Shown: positions 51,104 to 59,790 of the stretch, in pieces | Layout of the letters: every line of letters starts with the position of its first letter | Position numbering within the stretch: position 1 is the first letter of the stretch | Assembly (NCBI GenBank): GCA_000688615.1 | Contig: JHVA01000001.1 | Span: forward strand, 2,976,001 to 3,040,000 | Length of the DNA: 64,000 nt | Direction: 5' to 3' | Origin: Acidobacteriaceae bacterium KBS 146 | GTDB taxonomy: Bacteria; Acidobacteriota; Terriglobia; Terriglobales; Acidobacteriaceae | The notes under the pieces: model-generated | Seen by the model: the letters and a program-made list of their open reading frames with translations, nothing else | Databases searched by the model: none | What the model was told of the DNA's origin: nothing | Program-made: the position numbers and the translations under genes

Positions 51104-51129
51104 CCCACATCTCAAAATCGAGATGTGGG
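51104..51129. repeat. Ten-base-pair hairpin with GGGGCACCC tail
   Basis: CCCACATCTC and GAGATGTGGG pair perfectly around AAAATC; GGCACCC follows. A GGCACC motif also ends both 94-base repeats and recurs at about 49952, so this is probably another module of the same repeat family. Confidence 0.6.
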
Positions 51130-51160
51130 GCACCCGGCTGCGGCATCTAGCTCGAGCAGT

Positions 51161-51589
51161 TCAGAATCGCGTAAGCCAATCTTCATGATCATGCTTCGCC
51201 CTGGAGCCTCGGTGAGGAAATAGCAAATTTCTTGCAAGGAGTAGAACAGCATACTCAGCGAAGCCACCTATGGTGACTAGACGCGCGACTGCATGAGGCA
51301 TTCTGTGTAAGTAAGCAACTATGGGAGACAGACAAAGGACGTGAAGCGCAAAAGCTATCGAAAAGAATAGCCAAAACGCAATGGACCATTGCTGCCTGCT
51401 AACTACAACGATCGAGACGAAAATGAAGCTGGTTTCGATCCAGGCAATGATCCATTCATAGCTCACACCGTTCAATGCACAAACCACTAGGAAAATAATC
51501 ACAGCGCCACTGATAGCCACATACAGCGCGAAATCTTTCAGTCGTACTCTGCGGCAGTCGGCGTGTGACAGAGATATCTTGCAGTACAA
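51161..51589 (-). CDS. Small four-span membrane protein, start uncertain
   Basis: The minus-strand frame encodes four hydrophobic segments: FALYVAISGAVIIFLVVCAL, then IIAWIETSFIFVSIVVV, WSIAFWLFFSIAFALHVLCL and a last one near TIGGFAEYAVLLLARNLLF. The first ATG of the frame lies inside lpdA and beyond its terminator, so translation more likely begins at TTG 51589 or GTG 51520; neither has a clear binding site. Base composition is less GC-rich than in lpdA. No family recognised. Confidence 0.5.
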   Translation of the reverse strand: MYCKISLSHADCRRVRLKDFALYVAISGAVIIFLVVCALNGVSYEWIIAWIETSFIFVSIVVVSRQQWSIAFWLFFSIAFALHVLCLSPIVAYLHRMPHAVARLVTIGGFAEYAVLLLARNLLFPHRGSRAKHDHEDWLTRF

Positions 51590-51618
51590 AGGGAGAACCC
51601 TGAAAAGGCTCTCCCTTT
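51588..51618 (-). terminator. Terminator of lpdA
   Basis: AAAGGGAGA and TCTCCCTTT form a nine-base-pair stem with a 13-base loop, 17 bases after the lpdA stop codon. The T-run after the stem on the minus strand is short. Confidence 0.6.
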
Positions 51619-51635
51619 GATTCTGTGGCGCTAGC

Positions 51636-53057
51636 TTACACGTTGATGGCTTTGCCTTCGACGCTTGCAAATGCATCGCTCAGTGCTTCGGCGACCGTCG
51701 GGTGAGCGTGGATGGTGAACATCATCTCTTCGACTGTGGCTTCGAGCTGCATGGCGGTTACGGCTTCGGCGACGATTTCCGTGGCGTAGGGGCCGATGAT
51801 GTGGACGCCGAGGATTTCGCCGTACTTTGCGTCGGAGACGATCTTGACGAAGCCGTCGTGCGCGTCGAGGATGGTGGCCTTCGAGTTGCCGACGAAGGGG
51901 AACTTGCCGACTTTGACGTTGTAGCCCTTCTCCTTGGCCTGCGCCTCAGTGAGACCTACGCTGCCGATCTGGGGCTCGGTGTACGTGCAGCCGGGGATGC
52001 GTCCGCGGTTGATCGGTTTGGCGTACTTGCCGGCGATGCGCGCGGCGACGACCATGCCGGCCATCATGCCGGTGTGGGCCAGCTGCGGCATGCCGCCGAC
52101 GATATCGCCGATGGCGTAGACGCCGGGCTCGGTCGTCTCCATCCATTCGTTGGTCATCACGAAGCTGCGCTCGGGCTTGATGTTGGTCTTCTCGAGGCCG
52201 ATGCCTTCGGTGCGAGGTGCGCGGCCTACGGCCATCAGAACCTTCTCCGCCTGCTTGGACTGCGGCTTGCCGTTGGAGTCGGTCCAGGTGACGGTGACGC
52301 CGGTCTTGGTCTTCTCGATCCTGGTGTCCTTGATGGAGGTGTTGATGTCGATGCCGCGCTTCTTGAACTGCCGCGCGAGCTCCTTGGAGATCTCCTCGTC
52401 TTCGACGGGGACGACGCGTGGCAGGACTTCAAGGACGGTGACCTCGGCTCCGAAGCTCTTGAAGATGGAGGCGAACTCCACCCCGACGGCACCCGAGCCG
52501 ATGACAATCAGGGACTTGGGGGCTTCGGCGATCTTGAGGATCTCGTAGTTGGTCAGGATGGTGTCGTCGGGCTTGTAGCCGGGCAGTACGCGGGCGTCGG
52601 AGCCGGTGGCGAGCACGACCTTCTTCGCCTTGATGGTGTCCTTTTTGCCATCGGCCAACTTTACGTCGATGGTGTGGACGCCGTCCTTGGCCGGGCCGGT
52701 CAGGGTGCCAAAGCCCTTGAAGGTGGTGATCTTGTTCTTCTTCATCAGGAAGTCGAGGCCCTTGGTGTGACGCGTGATCACGTCGTCCTTGCGGGCGAGT
52801 ACGTTCTTCCAGTTGAGCTTCGGCGAGGAGACGCCGTCGATTCCGTAGTTCTCGGCGTGCTTCAGGTGGTCCCAGATTTCGGCCGTGAAGAGCATGGCCT
52901 TGGTCGGGATGCAGCCCCAGAGCAGGCAAGTTCCGCCTAATCTGTCATTTGCGTCGATAAGGGCTACCTTGAGTCCGTATTGCGCTGCGCGAATGCCGCA
53001 GGTATACCCTGCAGGACCGCCGCCAACAACTACTACGTCAAAAATCGCGTCTGCCAA
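51636..53057 (-). CDS. lpdA: Dihydrolipoyl dehydrogenase (E3)
   Basis: Reoxidises dihydrolipoyl groups of 2-oxoacid dehydrogenase complexes with NAD+. Start taken at TTG 53057 because AGAGGAG lies seven bases upstream and the product then begins LADAIFDVVVVGGGPAGYTC, the normal opening; the GTG or ATG further out adds an unrelated 25 residues. The 473-residue protein has the redox disulfide in GGTCLLWGCIPTKAM, the second Rossmann motif VIGSGAVGVEFASIF, the FAD-binding GVYAIGDIVGG and the dimer-interface His-Glu in HAHPTVAEAL. The E2 and lipB genes lie 3-5 kb away on the same strand. Confidence 0.97.
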   Translation of the reverse strand: MADAIFDVVVVGGGPAGYTCGIRAAQYGLKVALIDANDRLGGTCLLWGCIPTKAMLFTAEIWDHLKHAENYGIDGVSSPKLNWKNVLARKDDVITRHTKGLDFLMKKNKITTFKGFGTLTGPAKDGVHTIDVKLADGKKDTIKAKKVVLATGSDARVLPGYKPDDTILTNYEILKIAEAPKSLIVIGSGAVGVEFASIFKSFGAEVTVLEVLPRVVPVEDEEISKELARQFKKRGIDINTSIKDTRIEKTKTGVTVTWTDSNGKPQSKQAEKVLMAVGRAPRTEGIGLEKTNIKPERSFVMTNEWMETTEPGVYAIGDIVGGMPQLAHTGMMAGMVVAARIAGKYAKPINRGRIPGCTYTEPQIGSVGLTEAQAKEKGYNVKVGKFPFVGNSKATILDAHDGFVKIVSDAKYGEILGVHIIGPYATEIVAEAVTAMQLEATVEEMMFTIHAHPTVAEALSDAFASVEGKAINV

Positions 53058-53406
53058 AGCAATCTCCTCTGTTTGGTTACCCCAAACATTGTAGATTACA
53101 CAATCTGTCAAGCCCTTCTGCGGGGCGAACATCGCCCTTCCTCTCCAGAAATTGGTAGCGATATTCCGAACGAGGATTTATCGTGATGCGGTTACTGGGT
53201 AAAGGTGAAGGCTCGTCCTTTCGACCCGCTGGAACTGGATTCGAAATGACGACAGACCAGCGCAGCGGCATATCTATGGCCGTTGTAGAGGTTTCCGTCT
53301 GGGGGCGGGGTCCTGTTTCGAATAACATGGCCAAATGGCTATCCAAGGAAGATTGCGCCATGTACAAAGAACAGGTCATGGCGACACGGGCTGAGTTTGG
53401 AGAATC
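53058..53406. other. Divergent intergenic region, no gene recognised
   Basis: The 349 bases between lpdA and the histidine kinase gene contain open frames on both strands, but none has a binding site or a recognisable product. A TTGACA occurs on the minus strand at about 53104-53109 without a well-spaced partner, so the lpdA promoter is only suggested. Confidence 0.45.
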
Positions 53407-55113
53407 ATGTACAAATTTTCGGAACGCTCCGGCGAACCGGACGGGCAGCTGGCTGTAGTCGTAGAGACGGGTCTTGCCATAACCCGCAGCACCGATCCGG
53501 AGTTTATCGCCGTCTCGGTGGCGGAGGCGGCTCGAAAGATTTGCAACGGGGAGGTTGCGGCTTTCCTTTTCGTTTTTACGGACTCCGAGGGCAATCACCG
53601 GAGGCTATACGCTCTCTCCCAACAGGATCGCGAGACACTCGTCCGGTGGGTTGAGAACGACGATGAGACATTTCGCTCCCCCTCTATCCATGGAACTTCC
53701 CCGATTCGCTCTGGGGATATCTCAAGCGACGCTCGCTTTTTCTCCGACGTACCCTCAATCCAGCTTCCTCCAGACTTGTCCGGCATCCGTAGCTGCCTAG
53801 CCGTGCCGGTGGTGCATTCCAGGGAGGGGACAGGCGGCGGCCTGTTCTGTGGTCACTCCGGCACGGATGTCTTTGAAGAGAACTTAGAGCCGCTGGTGAC
53901 CTCACTTGTGGCGCAGGCTTCTTTAGGGATCGAAAACATCCTTCTCACCGGGCAGTTGACCAAGAAAGTCAGTGACCTGGAAAAGGTGCAGCAGACGCTT
54001 CGGGGCTCCTCGAAGCAGTTCGCGGAGCTGGCGGCCATTGTCGCCTCTTCTGACGACGCCATTATCAGCAAGGACCTGAACGGGATCATTACCAGCTGGA
54101 ACGAGGCCGCGGCACGAATTTTCGGTTATACCGAAGAGGAGATGATCGGCACCTCCATCCTCACGCTGATCCCGGAGCATCTGCACGGCGACGAGGAAGT
54201 GATTCTCAAGAAGATTCGTTCCGGAGAACGCATCGATCACTTTGAAACCGTCCGGCTCACCAAAGACAGGCAGTTGCTGGAGGTATCCTTGACCGTCTCT
54301 CCGATCCGCGACGAAAACGGCGTGATCGCGGGCGCCTCTAAGATTCTGCGGGACGTCTCCAGCACGAAGCGCGTCGAACGTTCGTTGCTGCAGGCGGAAA
54401 AGATCGCGGCAGCAGGGCGAATGGCCGCCACCATCGCGCACGAGATCAACAACCCTCTCGAGGCGGTCGTTAATCTCCTGTACCTTCTTCGTTCTTCCGT
54501 CGTGGATGAGGGAGGAAAGGGTTATCTGAAGTCTGCTGAAGATGAGCTTGCGCGTGTCTCTCATATAGCGCGGCAGACTCTGGGCTTCTATCGCGAACAC
54601 AGCTCCGCTCGCAAGACCTCGCTCGCTGAGCTGTTGCGCCACACCCTTTCGGTCTATGCGCCTCGCTGCGCGGCCTTTGGGATTCGACTCGAACAGTCCC
54701 TCAAGACCAACCGGGAGCTGATGCTGCGGCGAGGCGAGATGATGCAGGTCGTATCAAACCTGGTCGCGAACTCCATCTATGCCATGCCGTCGGGAGGGAT
54801 GCTCTGCGTTAGCCTCAAAGAGGCCGACGGCGGTGTGCTGTTGTCGGTTCAGGATACCGGGGTGGGCATAGCGGCACAGAATCTCTCTCGTGTCTTCGAG
54901 GCTTTTTTCACCACACGCAACTCCATCGGGACGGGTATCGGCCTCTTCGTCTCCAAACAGTTTGTGGAAGGTCACGGCGGACGAATCTCGATCCAAAGCA
55001 GCCAGGATGATGTTGATCATGGAACCGATGTAAGCATCTTCCTGCCGCTAAAGACCACCTACGACGAAGAGGCGGAGCCCGCTGTGGATAGCGATCGATA
55101 TGCAGCCAGCTAA
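53407..55113 (+). CDS. GAF-PAS sensor histidine kinase
   Basis: A 568-residue kinase without membrane spans, so probably a cytoplasmic sensor. An N-terminal GAF-like domain (about 20-185) contains SCLAVPVVHSREGTGGGLFC. A PAS domain (about 205-320) contains DDAIISKDLNGIITSWNEAA and ARIFGYTEEEMIG. The H-box is AATIAHEINNPLEAVVNLLY with the phosphorylated His near residue 345. The HATPase domain has SNLVANSIYAMP (N-box), DTGVGIA (G1) and GTGIGLFVSKQFVEGHGG (G2). GGAG lies a few bases before the ATG. No response regulator gene is adjacent, so its partner is unknown. Confidence 0.94.
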   Translation: MYKFSERSGEPDGQLAVVVETGLAITRSTDPEFIAVSVAEAARKICNGEVAAFLFVFTDSEGNHRRLYALSQQDRETLVRWVENDDETFRSPSIHGTSPIRSGDISSDARFFSDVPSIQLPPDLSGIRSCLAVPVVHSREGTGGGLFCGHSGTDVFEENLEPLVTSLVAQASLGIENILLTGQLTKKVSDLEKVQQTLRGSSKQFAELAAIVASSDDAIISKDLNGIITSWNEAAARIFGYTEEEMIGTSILTLIPEHLHGDEEVILKKIRSGERIDHFETVRLTKDRQLLEVSLTVSPIRDENGVIAGASKILRDVSSTKRVERSLLQAEKIAAAGRMAATIAHEINNPLEAVVNLLYLLRSSVVDEGGKGYLKSAEDELARVSHIARQTLGFYREHSSARKTSLAELLRHTLSVYAPRCAAFGIRLEQSLKTNRELMLRRGEMMQVVSNLVANSIYAMPSGGMLCVSLKEADGGVLLSVQDTGVGIAAQNLSRVFEAFFTTRNSIGTGIGLFVSKQFVEGHGGRISIQSSQDDVDHGTDVSIFLPLKTTYDEEAEPAVDSDRYAAS

Positions 55114-55114
55114 G

Positions 55115-56098
55115 ATGTTGCCGATGCGACTTCCTCGTCTTCTTCTCGCCAGCGCGCTGGCCTTCGCCACCTCCCTCGGTTTCGCGCAGAGATCCGCCCA
55201 AATCCCAATCATCATCGATACCGATATCGGCGACGACGTGGACGATGCTTTTGCCATCGACCTTGCGCTCGCCAGTCCTGAGCTAAAGATCCTCGGCATC
55301 TCCTCAGCCTGGGGAGATACGGCGTTGCGAGCCCGGATGCTGGATCGAATGCTTTGCGAGACGGGACGCGAGGATATCCCGGTTCACACCGGCATTCCAA
55401 CCGAGTCGAACGCGAATTTTTCCCAGGCCCCCTGGGCCAAGGCAGGAATCGAACGCCCACATGGAGATGCGGTCACCTTTCTTCTGGAGCAGATCAAAGC
55501 GCATCCAAACGAGGTCACCCTGCTCGCGCTTGGTCCTCTCACCAACATCGGCGCAGCCATCGACCGCGATCCTGCGACCTTTCGCAAGCTCAAGCGTGTT
55601 GTGCTGATGGGAGGCTCCATCCACCGCGGCTATGGCGGAGCGAATGCGCCCGCAGAGCCGGAGTACAACATCGACCGCGATCCTAAATCGGCGCAGAAGC
55701 TCTTCCGTTCCGGGGTTCCGATCTTCATGCTCCCGCTGGACTCCACCCAGATCAAGTTCGACGAAACCAGGCGCTCTGCACTTGCCTCCATCAGCACGCC
55801 CATGACCGATGCACTGCAGGTTCTCATCGCCGAATGGAGCCGCGGCTCACACGCCACCACACCGACGCTGTTCGACGCTGTGGCGGCTGCCTATGCCATC
55901 GAGCCGAATACCTGCGCCATGACGCCGCTGCACGTCGAAGTGGATGACAAGGGAATGACCCTCGCAACCCAGGGATCTCCCAACGCGCAGGCGTGCCTTG
56001 CTCCGCAGGAACAGTCCTTCTTTGGATTCTTTATGCCTCGTCTGCTAGGGCAGCACCTTGTTGGCAGCAGGGCTTGTCTCGTAAGGCCTACCAGGTAG
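55115..56098 (+). CDS. Secreted nucleoside hydrolase
   Basis: Inosine-uridine preferring nucleoside hydrolase family. Three ATGs (55100, 55115, 55124) precede the signal peptide LPRLLLASALAFATSLGFAQ; 55115, one base after the kinase stop, is used here without firm proof. The calcium site IIIDTDIGDDVDDAFAI at the mature N-terminus is perfect; VTLLALGPLTNIGAAI and RVVLMGGSIHRGYGG also fit. It should split ribonucleosides into base and ribose. A signal peptide is less usual in the family and suggests periplasmic salvage. Confidence 0.93.
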   Translation: MLPMRLPRLLLASALAFATSLGFAQRSAQIPIIIDTDIGDDVDDAFAIDLALASPELKILGISSAWGDTALRARMLDRMLCETGREDIPVHTGIPTESNANFSQAPWAKAGIERPHGDAVTFLLEQIKAHPNEVTLLALGPLTNIGAAIDRDPATFRKLKRVVLMGGSIHRGYGGANAPAEPEYNIDRDPKSAQKLFRSGVPIFMLPLDSTQIKFDETRRSALASISTPMTDALQVLIAEWSRGSHATTPTLFDAVAAAYAIEPNTCAMTPLHVEVDDKGMTLATQGSPNAQACLAPQEQSFFGFFMPRLLGQHLVGSRACLVRPTR

Positions 56099-56101
56099 AA
56101 G

Positions 56102-56986
56102 CTACTTCGCGGCCAAAGCCTCCAGAAGCGCGACCGCCATTGCGTTTGCGGGTGTAGGGATGCCATGAATCCGGCCCTTACGGACGATCGCTCCATTGCG
56201 CGCCGCGGTCTCCATCGGGCGGCCGGCCATCCTGTCCGCCAGCAGGGAGTTGATGGAATCGGGATTGGATCTGCGGCACGCATCGAGCACCTCATCTGCA
56301 AATGAGTCGTGCAGAACCGCACCTTCGGCTCGTCCGACGGCAATGCACTCGCGCAGCATGTCCAGCGCAACCTCACCAATCGCTTGGTCGCGAACGATGC
56401 CAGCGGGCTTCAGCAGCAGCGCAGGCAGAGCTCCTACGGTGTTATGACACAGCTTTTTCCATGCCACGGTGGTCCAGTCGTCAACTGCTGCAGCGTCGGC
56501 GGGACTTCCGGCAAAGAGGTTTACGAACTCGCGGCCCAGCATGGTGTCGGGAACCCTGAGGCTCATCGGGCCACGCTGCAGAATACGCTCGCCTTGCGCC
56601 GACGAGGTGCGTTCTGCAGGACAATCCACGATCACCGGGACGATGTGCTCTTTCGCAATATAGGGAGCGAATCTCTCACGGTGCTCTACACCATTCTGGA
56701 GGACTGCTACGGCTGCCCCTGCTGAACAGAGGCCATCCAGCCACCGGGCTGCCGCCTCTGCATCGTAGGCTTTGGTAGCAATCATCACCCAGTCCACCGG
56801 CTTTGCCTCTTCGGGCCTGGTCAGCACCGTGGCATCGATCGTCGCAGCAACACCGTCCTGTTCCACAACGAGCGGCCCAATCTGCCTCCGCACACACAAC
56901 ACCAGCTGGTGCTGCCCCGTCGCCTGCAGTAACGAAGCCACAACACCGCCGATCGCACCCGCACCAACAATCGCAATTCGCGCCAT
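56102..56986 (-). CDS. Ketopantoate reductase-family oxidoreductase
   Basis: Read from 56986, giving MARIAIVGAGAIGGVVASLL, the NADP-binding opening. The 294-residue protein has VMIATKAYDAEAAARWL, then VAVLQNGVEHRERFAPYI with the Gln-Asn-Gly of PanE, and WKKLCHNTVGALPALLLKP with the conserved catalytic Lys and Asn. This may be 2-dehydropantoate 2-reductase (pantothenate synthesis) or one of the many paralogues with unknown substrate. Convergent with the nucleoside hydrolase (3 bases apart) and divergent from the racemase gene. Confidence 0.9.
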   Translation of the reverse strand: MARIAIVGAGAIGGVVASLLQATGQHQLVLCVRRQIGPLVVEQDGVAATIDATVLTRPEEAKPVDWVMIATKAYDAEAAARWLDGLCSAGAAVAVLQNGVEHRERFAPYIAKEHIVPVIVDCPAERTSSAQGERILQRGPMSLRVPDTMLGREFVNLFAGSPADAAAVDDWTTVAWKKLCHNTVGALPALLLKPAGIVRDQAIGEVALDMLRECIAVGRAEGAVLHDSFADEVLDACRRSNPDSINSLLADRMAGRPMETAARNGAIVRKGRIHGIPTPANAMAVALLEALAAK

Positions 56987-57009
56987 GAAAGGCATTCTAA
57001 AATCAATGC

Positions 57010-57747
57010 ATGGCAAAGCACATCGGTATCGTCGCCTGTTCTGCCGAGGGAGCGGCGCTCTGCTACCGTGCCCTGTGCAAGGATGCCCCGGCGCTGATGG
57101 GTCGCCACGCTCATCCCGAGATCACGATGCACTCGTACTCGCTGGCCGATTACATGGAGTGCATCGATCGTGATGACTGGAACGGCGTCGGCCAGATCAT
57201 GCTGTCTTCCGCCAGCAAGCTGGCCATGACAGGAGCGAGTTTCATCATCTGTCCCGATAACACCATCCATAGGGCGCTTCCGTTGATTGAAGCGCGCTCG
57301 CCGCTTCCCTGGCTGCATATCGCCGAGAGCGTAACCAGGGAGGCCGTCGCGCGGGGAGCACGGCGGGTTGGGATAACCGGTACGCGATGGCTGATGGAGA
57401 GCGAGGTGTATCCGGAAAAGCTCGCAGGGGCGGGTATTGCCTCTCTGCTGCCCGAGCCGCAGGAACGCGAAGAGATCAACCGCATCATCATGGATGAGCT
57501 TATCCGCGGCCGTTTTACCCCGGAGGCCCTCGCGTTCTTCCAGAAGGTTATTGCAGGCATGAAGACCAAAGGCTGCGACGCCGTGGTGCTCGGCTGCACG
57601 GAGATACCTCTCCTGCTGCACGAAGAGAGTTCACCGCTGCCGACGCTTGATTCCACGCGTCTGCTGGCGCGAGCTGCCCTTCGCTATGCTCTGGAGGCAG
57701 CTACCCCAGTACCTCCGCTGCATCCTTTGCAAAGTAGGTCACGATAA
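57010..57747 (+). CDS. Aspartate/glutamate racemase family protein
   Basis: A 245-residue racemase-fold protein starting [20 protein letters not shown]. The two catalytic cysteines are visible as [14 protein letters not shown] and [14 protein letters not shown], so a cofactor-independent two-base racemase mechanism is plausible. The first GG of typical IG(G/I)xGP motifs is replaced by VACSAEG. Substrate unknown (Asp, Glu or hydantoin relatives). Its 3' end overlaps convergent hemB by 47 bases. Confidence 0.9.
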   Translation: MAKHIGIVACSAEGAALCYRALCKDAPALMGRHAHPEITMHSYSLADYMECIDRDDWNGVGQIMLSSASKLAMTGASFIICPDNTIHRALPLIEARSPLPWLHIAESVTREAVARGARRVGITGTRWLMESEVYPEKLAGAGIASLLPEPQEREEINRIIMDELIRGRFTPEALAFFQKVIAGMKTKGCDAVVLGCTEIPLLLHEESSPLPTLDSTRLLARAALRYALEAATPVPPLHPLQSRSR

Positions 57748-58690
57748 AGTCCGCACCCGCTCGCCGAATCGACAGCAGCGATTCCATCATGGCGCGCTGA
57801 GGCTCAAGCCAGCCGCGTTCGAACGCTGCGTGCAGCATCGAGTACTCCCCTGAGACCTGATAGGCCCCCATCGGCAGCTCATACCGTTCGCGGGCCTCGC
57901 GAAGGATGTCGAGGTAGGGCATTGCGGGCTTCATCAACAGCATGTCTGCACCCTCGGTTACATCCAGCTCAATCTCCCGCATGGCCTCGCGCCGATTGGC
58001 GCCATCCATCTGGTAGCTTCGACGATCTCCAAACTGCGGTGCTGAGTCGGCTGCCTCCCGAAAGGGCCCATAGAACGCACTGGCGAACTTCGAGGCATAG
58101 CTCAGGATCGGGATCTGGTCGCAGCCGCCTGCGTCGAGTGCCTCGCGCATCGCTGCGATACGACCGTCCATCATGTCGCTGGGAGCGACAACATCGGCTC
58201 CTGCGCGCGCGAGCGAGGCCGCCGTCTTAGCCAGCAATTCGACGCTGGCGTCGTTCTCGATGTGGAAGTGATCGCCGTCGCGTGCCACGACTCCACAATG
58301 ACCGTGCGAGGTGTACTCGCAGAGGCAGACATCCGCCATCATCACCAGGGAATCGAGTTTGCGGTTCTTTTTGAACTCGCGCAGAGCCGACTGCACGATG
58401 CCATCGTCGGCCCAGGCTCCCGTGCCCTGCTCGTCCTTCTGGGCGGGAAGACCGAACAGCAGCAGGCCACCGATGCCGAGCTCCGCACATCGCTCCGCCT
58501 CTTTGACGGCCTCATCCAGCGAGAGGTTGAAGACATTGGGCATGGAGCTGATCGGCTTTCGAACCCCTTCGCCCGGGCAAAGAAAGAGGGGATAGATCAG
58601 CGCACGGCTCTGAAGATGCGTCTCTCGAACCAGCGACCGCATCGCTTCCGTGCGCCGCAAACGACGCATCCGCGTAACAGGAAAGTTCAT
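57701..58690 (-). CDS. hemB: Delta-aminolevulinic acid dehydratase
   Basis: Condenses two 5-aminolevulinate molecules to porphobilinogen in haem synthesis. The 329-residue protein has the zinc-binding Cys triad in [14 protein letters not shown], the first Schiff-base region [19 protein letters not shown], and the second catalytic Lys in [13 protein letters not shown]. The Cys triad marks the zinc-dependent form. Its 3' end overlaps the racemase gene on the other strand; no other haem gene is nearby. Confidence 0.97.
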   Translation of the reverse strand: MNFPVTRMRRLRRTEAMRSLVRETHLQSRALIYPLFLCPGEGVRKPISSMPNVFNLSLDEAVKEAERCAELGIGGLLLFGLPAQKDEQGTGAWADDGIVQSALREFKKNRKLDSLVMMADVCLCEYTSHGHCGVVARDGDHFHIENDASVELLAKTAASLARAGADVVAPSDMMDGRIAAMREALDAGGCDQIPILSYASKFASAFYGPFREAADSAPQFGDRRSYQMDGANRREAMREIELDVTEGADMLLMKPAMPYLDILREARERYELPMGAYQVSGEYSMLHAAFERGWLEPQRAMMESLLSIRRAGADFIVTYFAKDAAEVLG

Positions 58691-58737
58691 CCCTCTTAGT
58701 CTATTCCGGCTCGCGCTGACGGGCGAACCGTCTCCGT

Positions 58738-59083
58738 TTACCGGCGGAGGGGACGTTTACGACAGGCCGTCCCAGCCATCGCTGCCAGGCCAGTCCCCCA
58801 TCAACCATAAGGTGGAAGGCTCCGGCACAGGAGAGGTCGAGGCTCGCGGCTCATTGGGGTCGATCGCGTCGACTACATATCCCGCAGGATTTTCGGCCGT
58901 GACCCCTGTGTAGTAGACGTGAGCCAGGCTGGTGCCGATGGGGCTGCTCAGATACAGCAGAATTCCGATCGTATCCGCATGAGCGTCTCCCGAAGCGGGA
59001 TACAGCACTTTGTCGAAGGTAAAACCGAACCGGTTTGCCGACATACTTGCCGACATATGTGAGTTGGTGGTGCCCGGATCCAC
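58738..59083 (-). pseudogene. Truncated and frameshifted PEP-CTERM gene
   Basis: The minus-strand frame gives a ~95-residue beta-rich fragment (RFGFTFDKVLYPASGDAHAD, HVYYTGVTAENPAGYVVDAI) ending in the sorting motif SPVPEPSTLWLMG. The frame then shifts at a run of five G (58795-58799 on the plus strand as C); with four G the anchor would read [18 protein letters not shown] and stop at 58738, a proper PEP-CTERM tail. No signal peptide or N-terminus precedes the fragment, so it is also truncated on that side. Confidence 0.7.
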
Positions 59084-59116
59084 GACGCCAAGGCACCTTC
59101 TGCGGCGTCGTGGCCA

Positions 59117-59692
59117 TCAGCTTCGGTCGGCTATCGCCTCGTACTCCATCGCCGAGCTGGCCGGTGCCAGTGCCCACAGGGTGTAAATTCCCAGCGCCGT
59201 CCCGAACGGAAACTTCACCAAGGCCAGAATGGCGACGATGATCGCGAGCATGCGCCCATAAGGTCTGCGGTTCAACAGACTTAGCCCTGCGAACAGGGCC
59301 AGCGCCGCCATCACGACCGCTGCGGTCACGATCACCGGCATCAAGGCCATCCACGGCCATGGGGGGCCATGGTGAGCTCCCCACCCAAAAGGCCAGTCGG
59401 ACCCGAAGCGATGCCACGTCATGGCGCGCACGAAGAAGAAGCCCGCCAGCCCCGTGATCACGCGATACGCCCCGTAGACACACCACAGGGTTCCCAGGGT
59501 TTGGAGATGCCGTGCGACTCGAGGGACAGCCGGGAATGGCGAATAGGTCGGATAAGCAGCATATCCGGCTGGAGGAACCGGTCCGGAAGCCGGAGCGACC
59601 GGAGGAACCGGCGGGACCACCATCGCGGCCCCGCAGTGGGGACAGAATCGCCCTCCGTTTTCAACATCTCTTCCACATGCCTGACATACCAT
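59117..59692 (-). CDS. Zinc ribbon membrane protein
   Basis: A 191-residue protein beginning MVCQACGRDVENGGRFCPHC, a zinc ribbon with two CxxC pairs, followed by a Pro/Ala/Tyr-rich linker (about 28-55). Four hydrophobic segments follow, including WMALMPVIVTAAVVMAALAL and GRMLAIIVAILALVKFPFG. The layout is common among small envelope proteins of unknown role in acidobacteria. Its start region faces mutS2, about 100 bases away. Confidence 0.82.
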   Translation of the reverse strand: MVCQACGRDVENGGRFCPHCGAAMVVPPVPPVAPASGPVPPAGYAAYPTYSPFPAVPRVARHLQTLGTLWCVYGAYRVITGLAGFFFVRAMTWHRFGSDWPFGWGAHHGPPWPWMALMPVIVTAAVVMAALALFAGLSLLNRRPYGRMLAIIVAILALVKFPFGTALGIYTLWALAPASSAMEYEAIADRS

Positions 59693-59790
59693 GCCGCACC
59701 TCCTGGAGCCTCATGCTGCCGTCCGGCCTTCACTACCCTCTCCTACGCACCCGGTGCACAGCGGGTTCCCTGCGAGATTACGATAAGAGT

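Noticed and set aside
51702..52940. 412-residue open frame on the plus strand across lpdA
   Set aside because: It is antisense to an intact dihydrolipoyl dehydrogenase with all motifs; the product is a Gly/Asp/Val-rich mirror typical of high-GC shadow frames.
53183..53458. 91-residue plus-strand frame upstream of the histidine kinase
   Set aside because: No binding site, no recognisable motif, and it runs into the well-supported kinase start.
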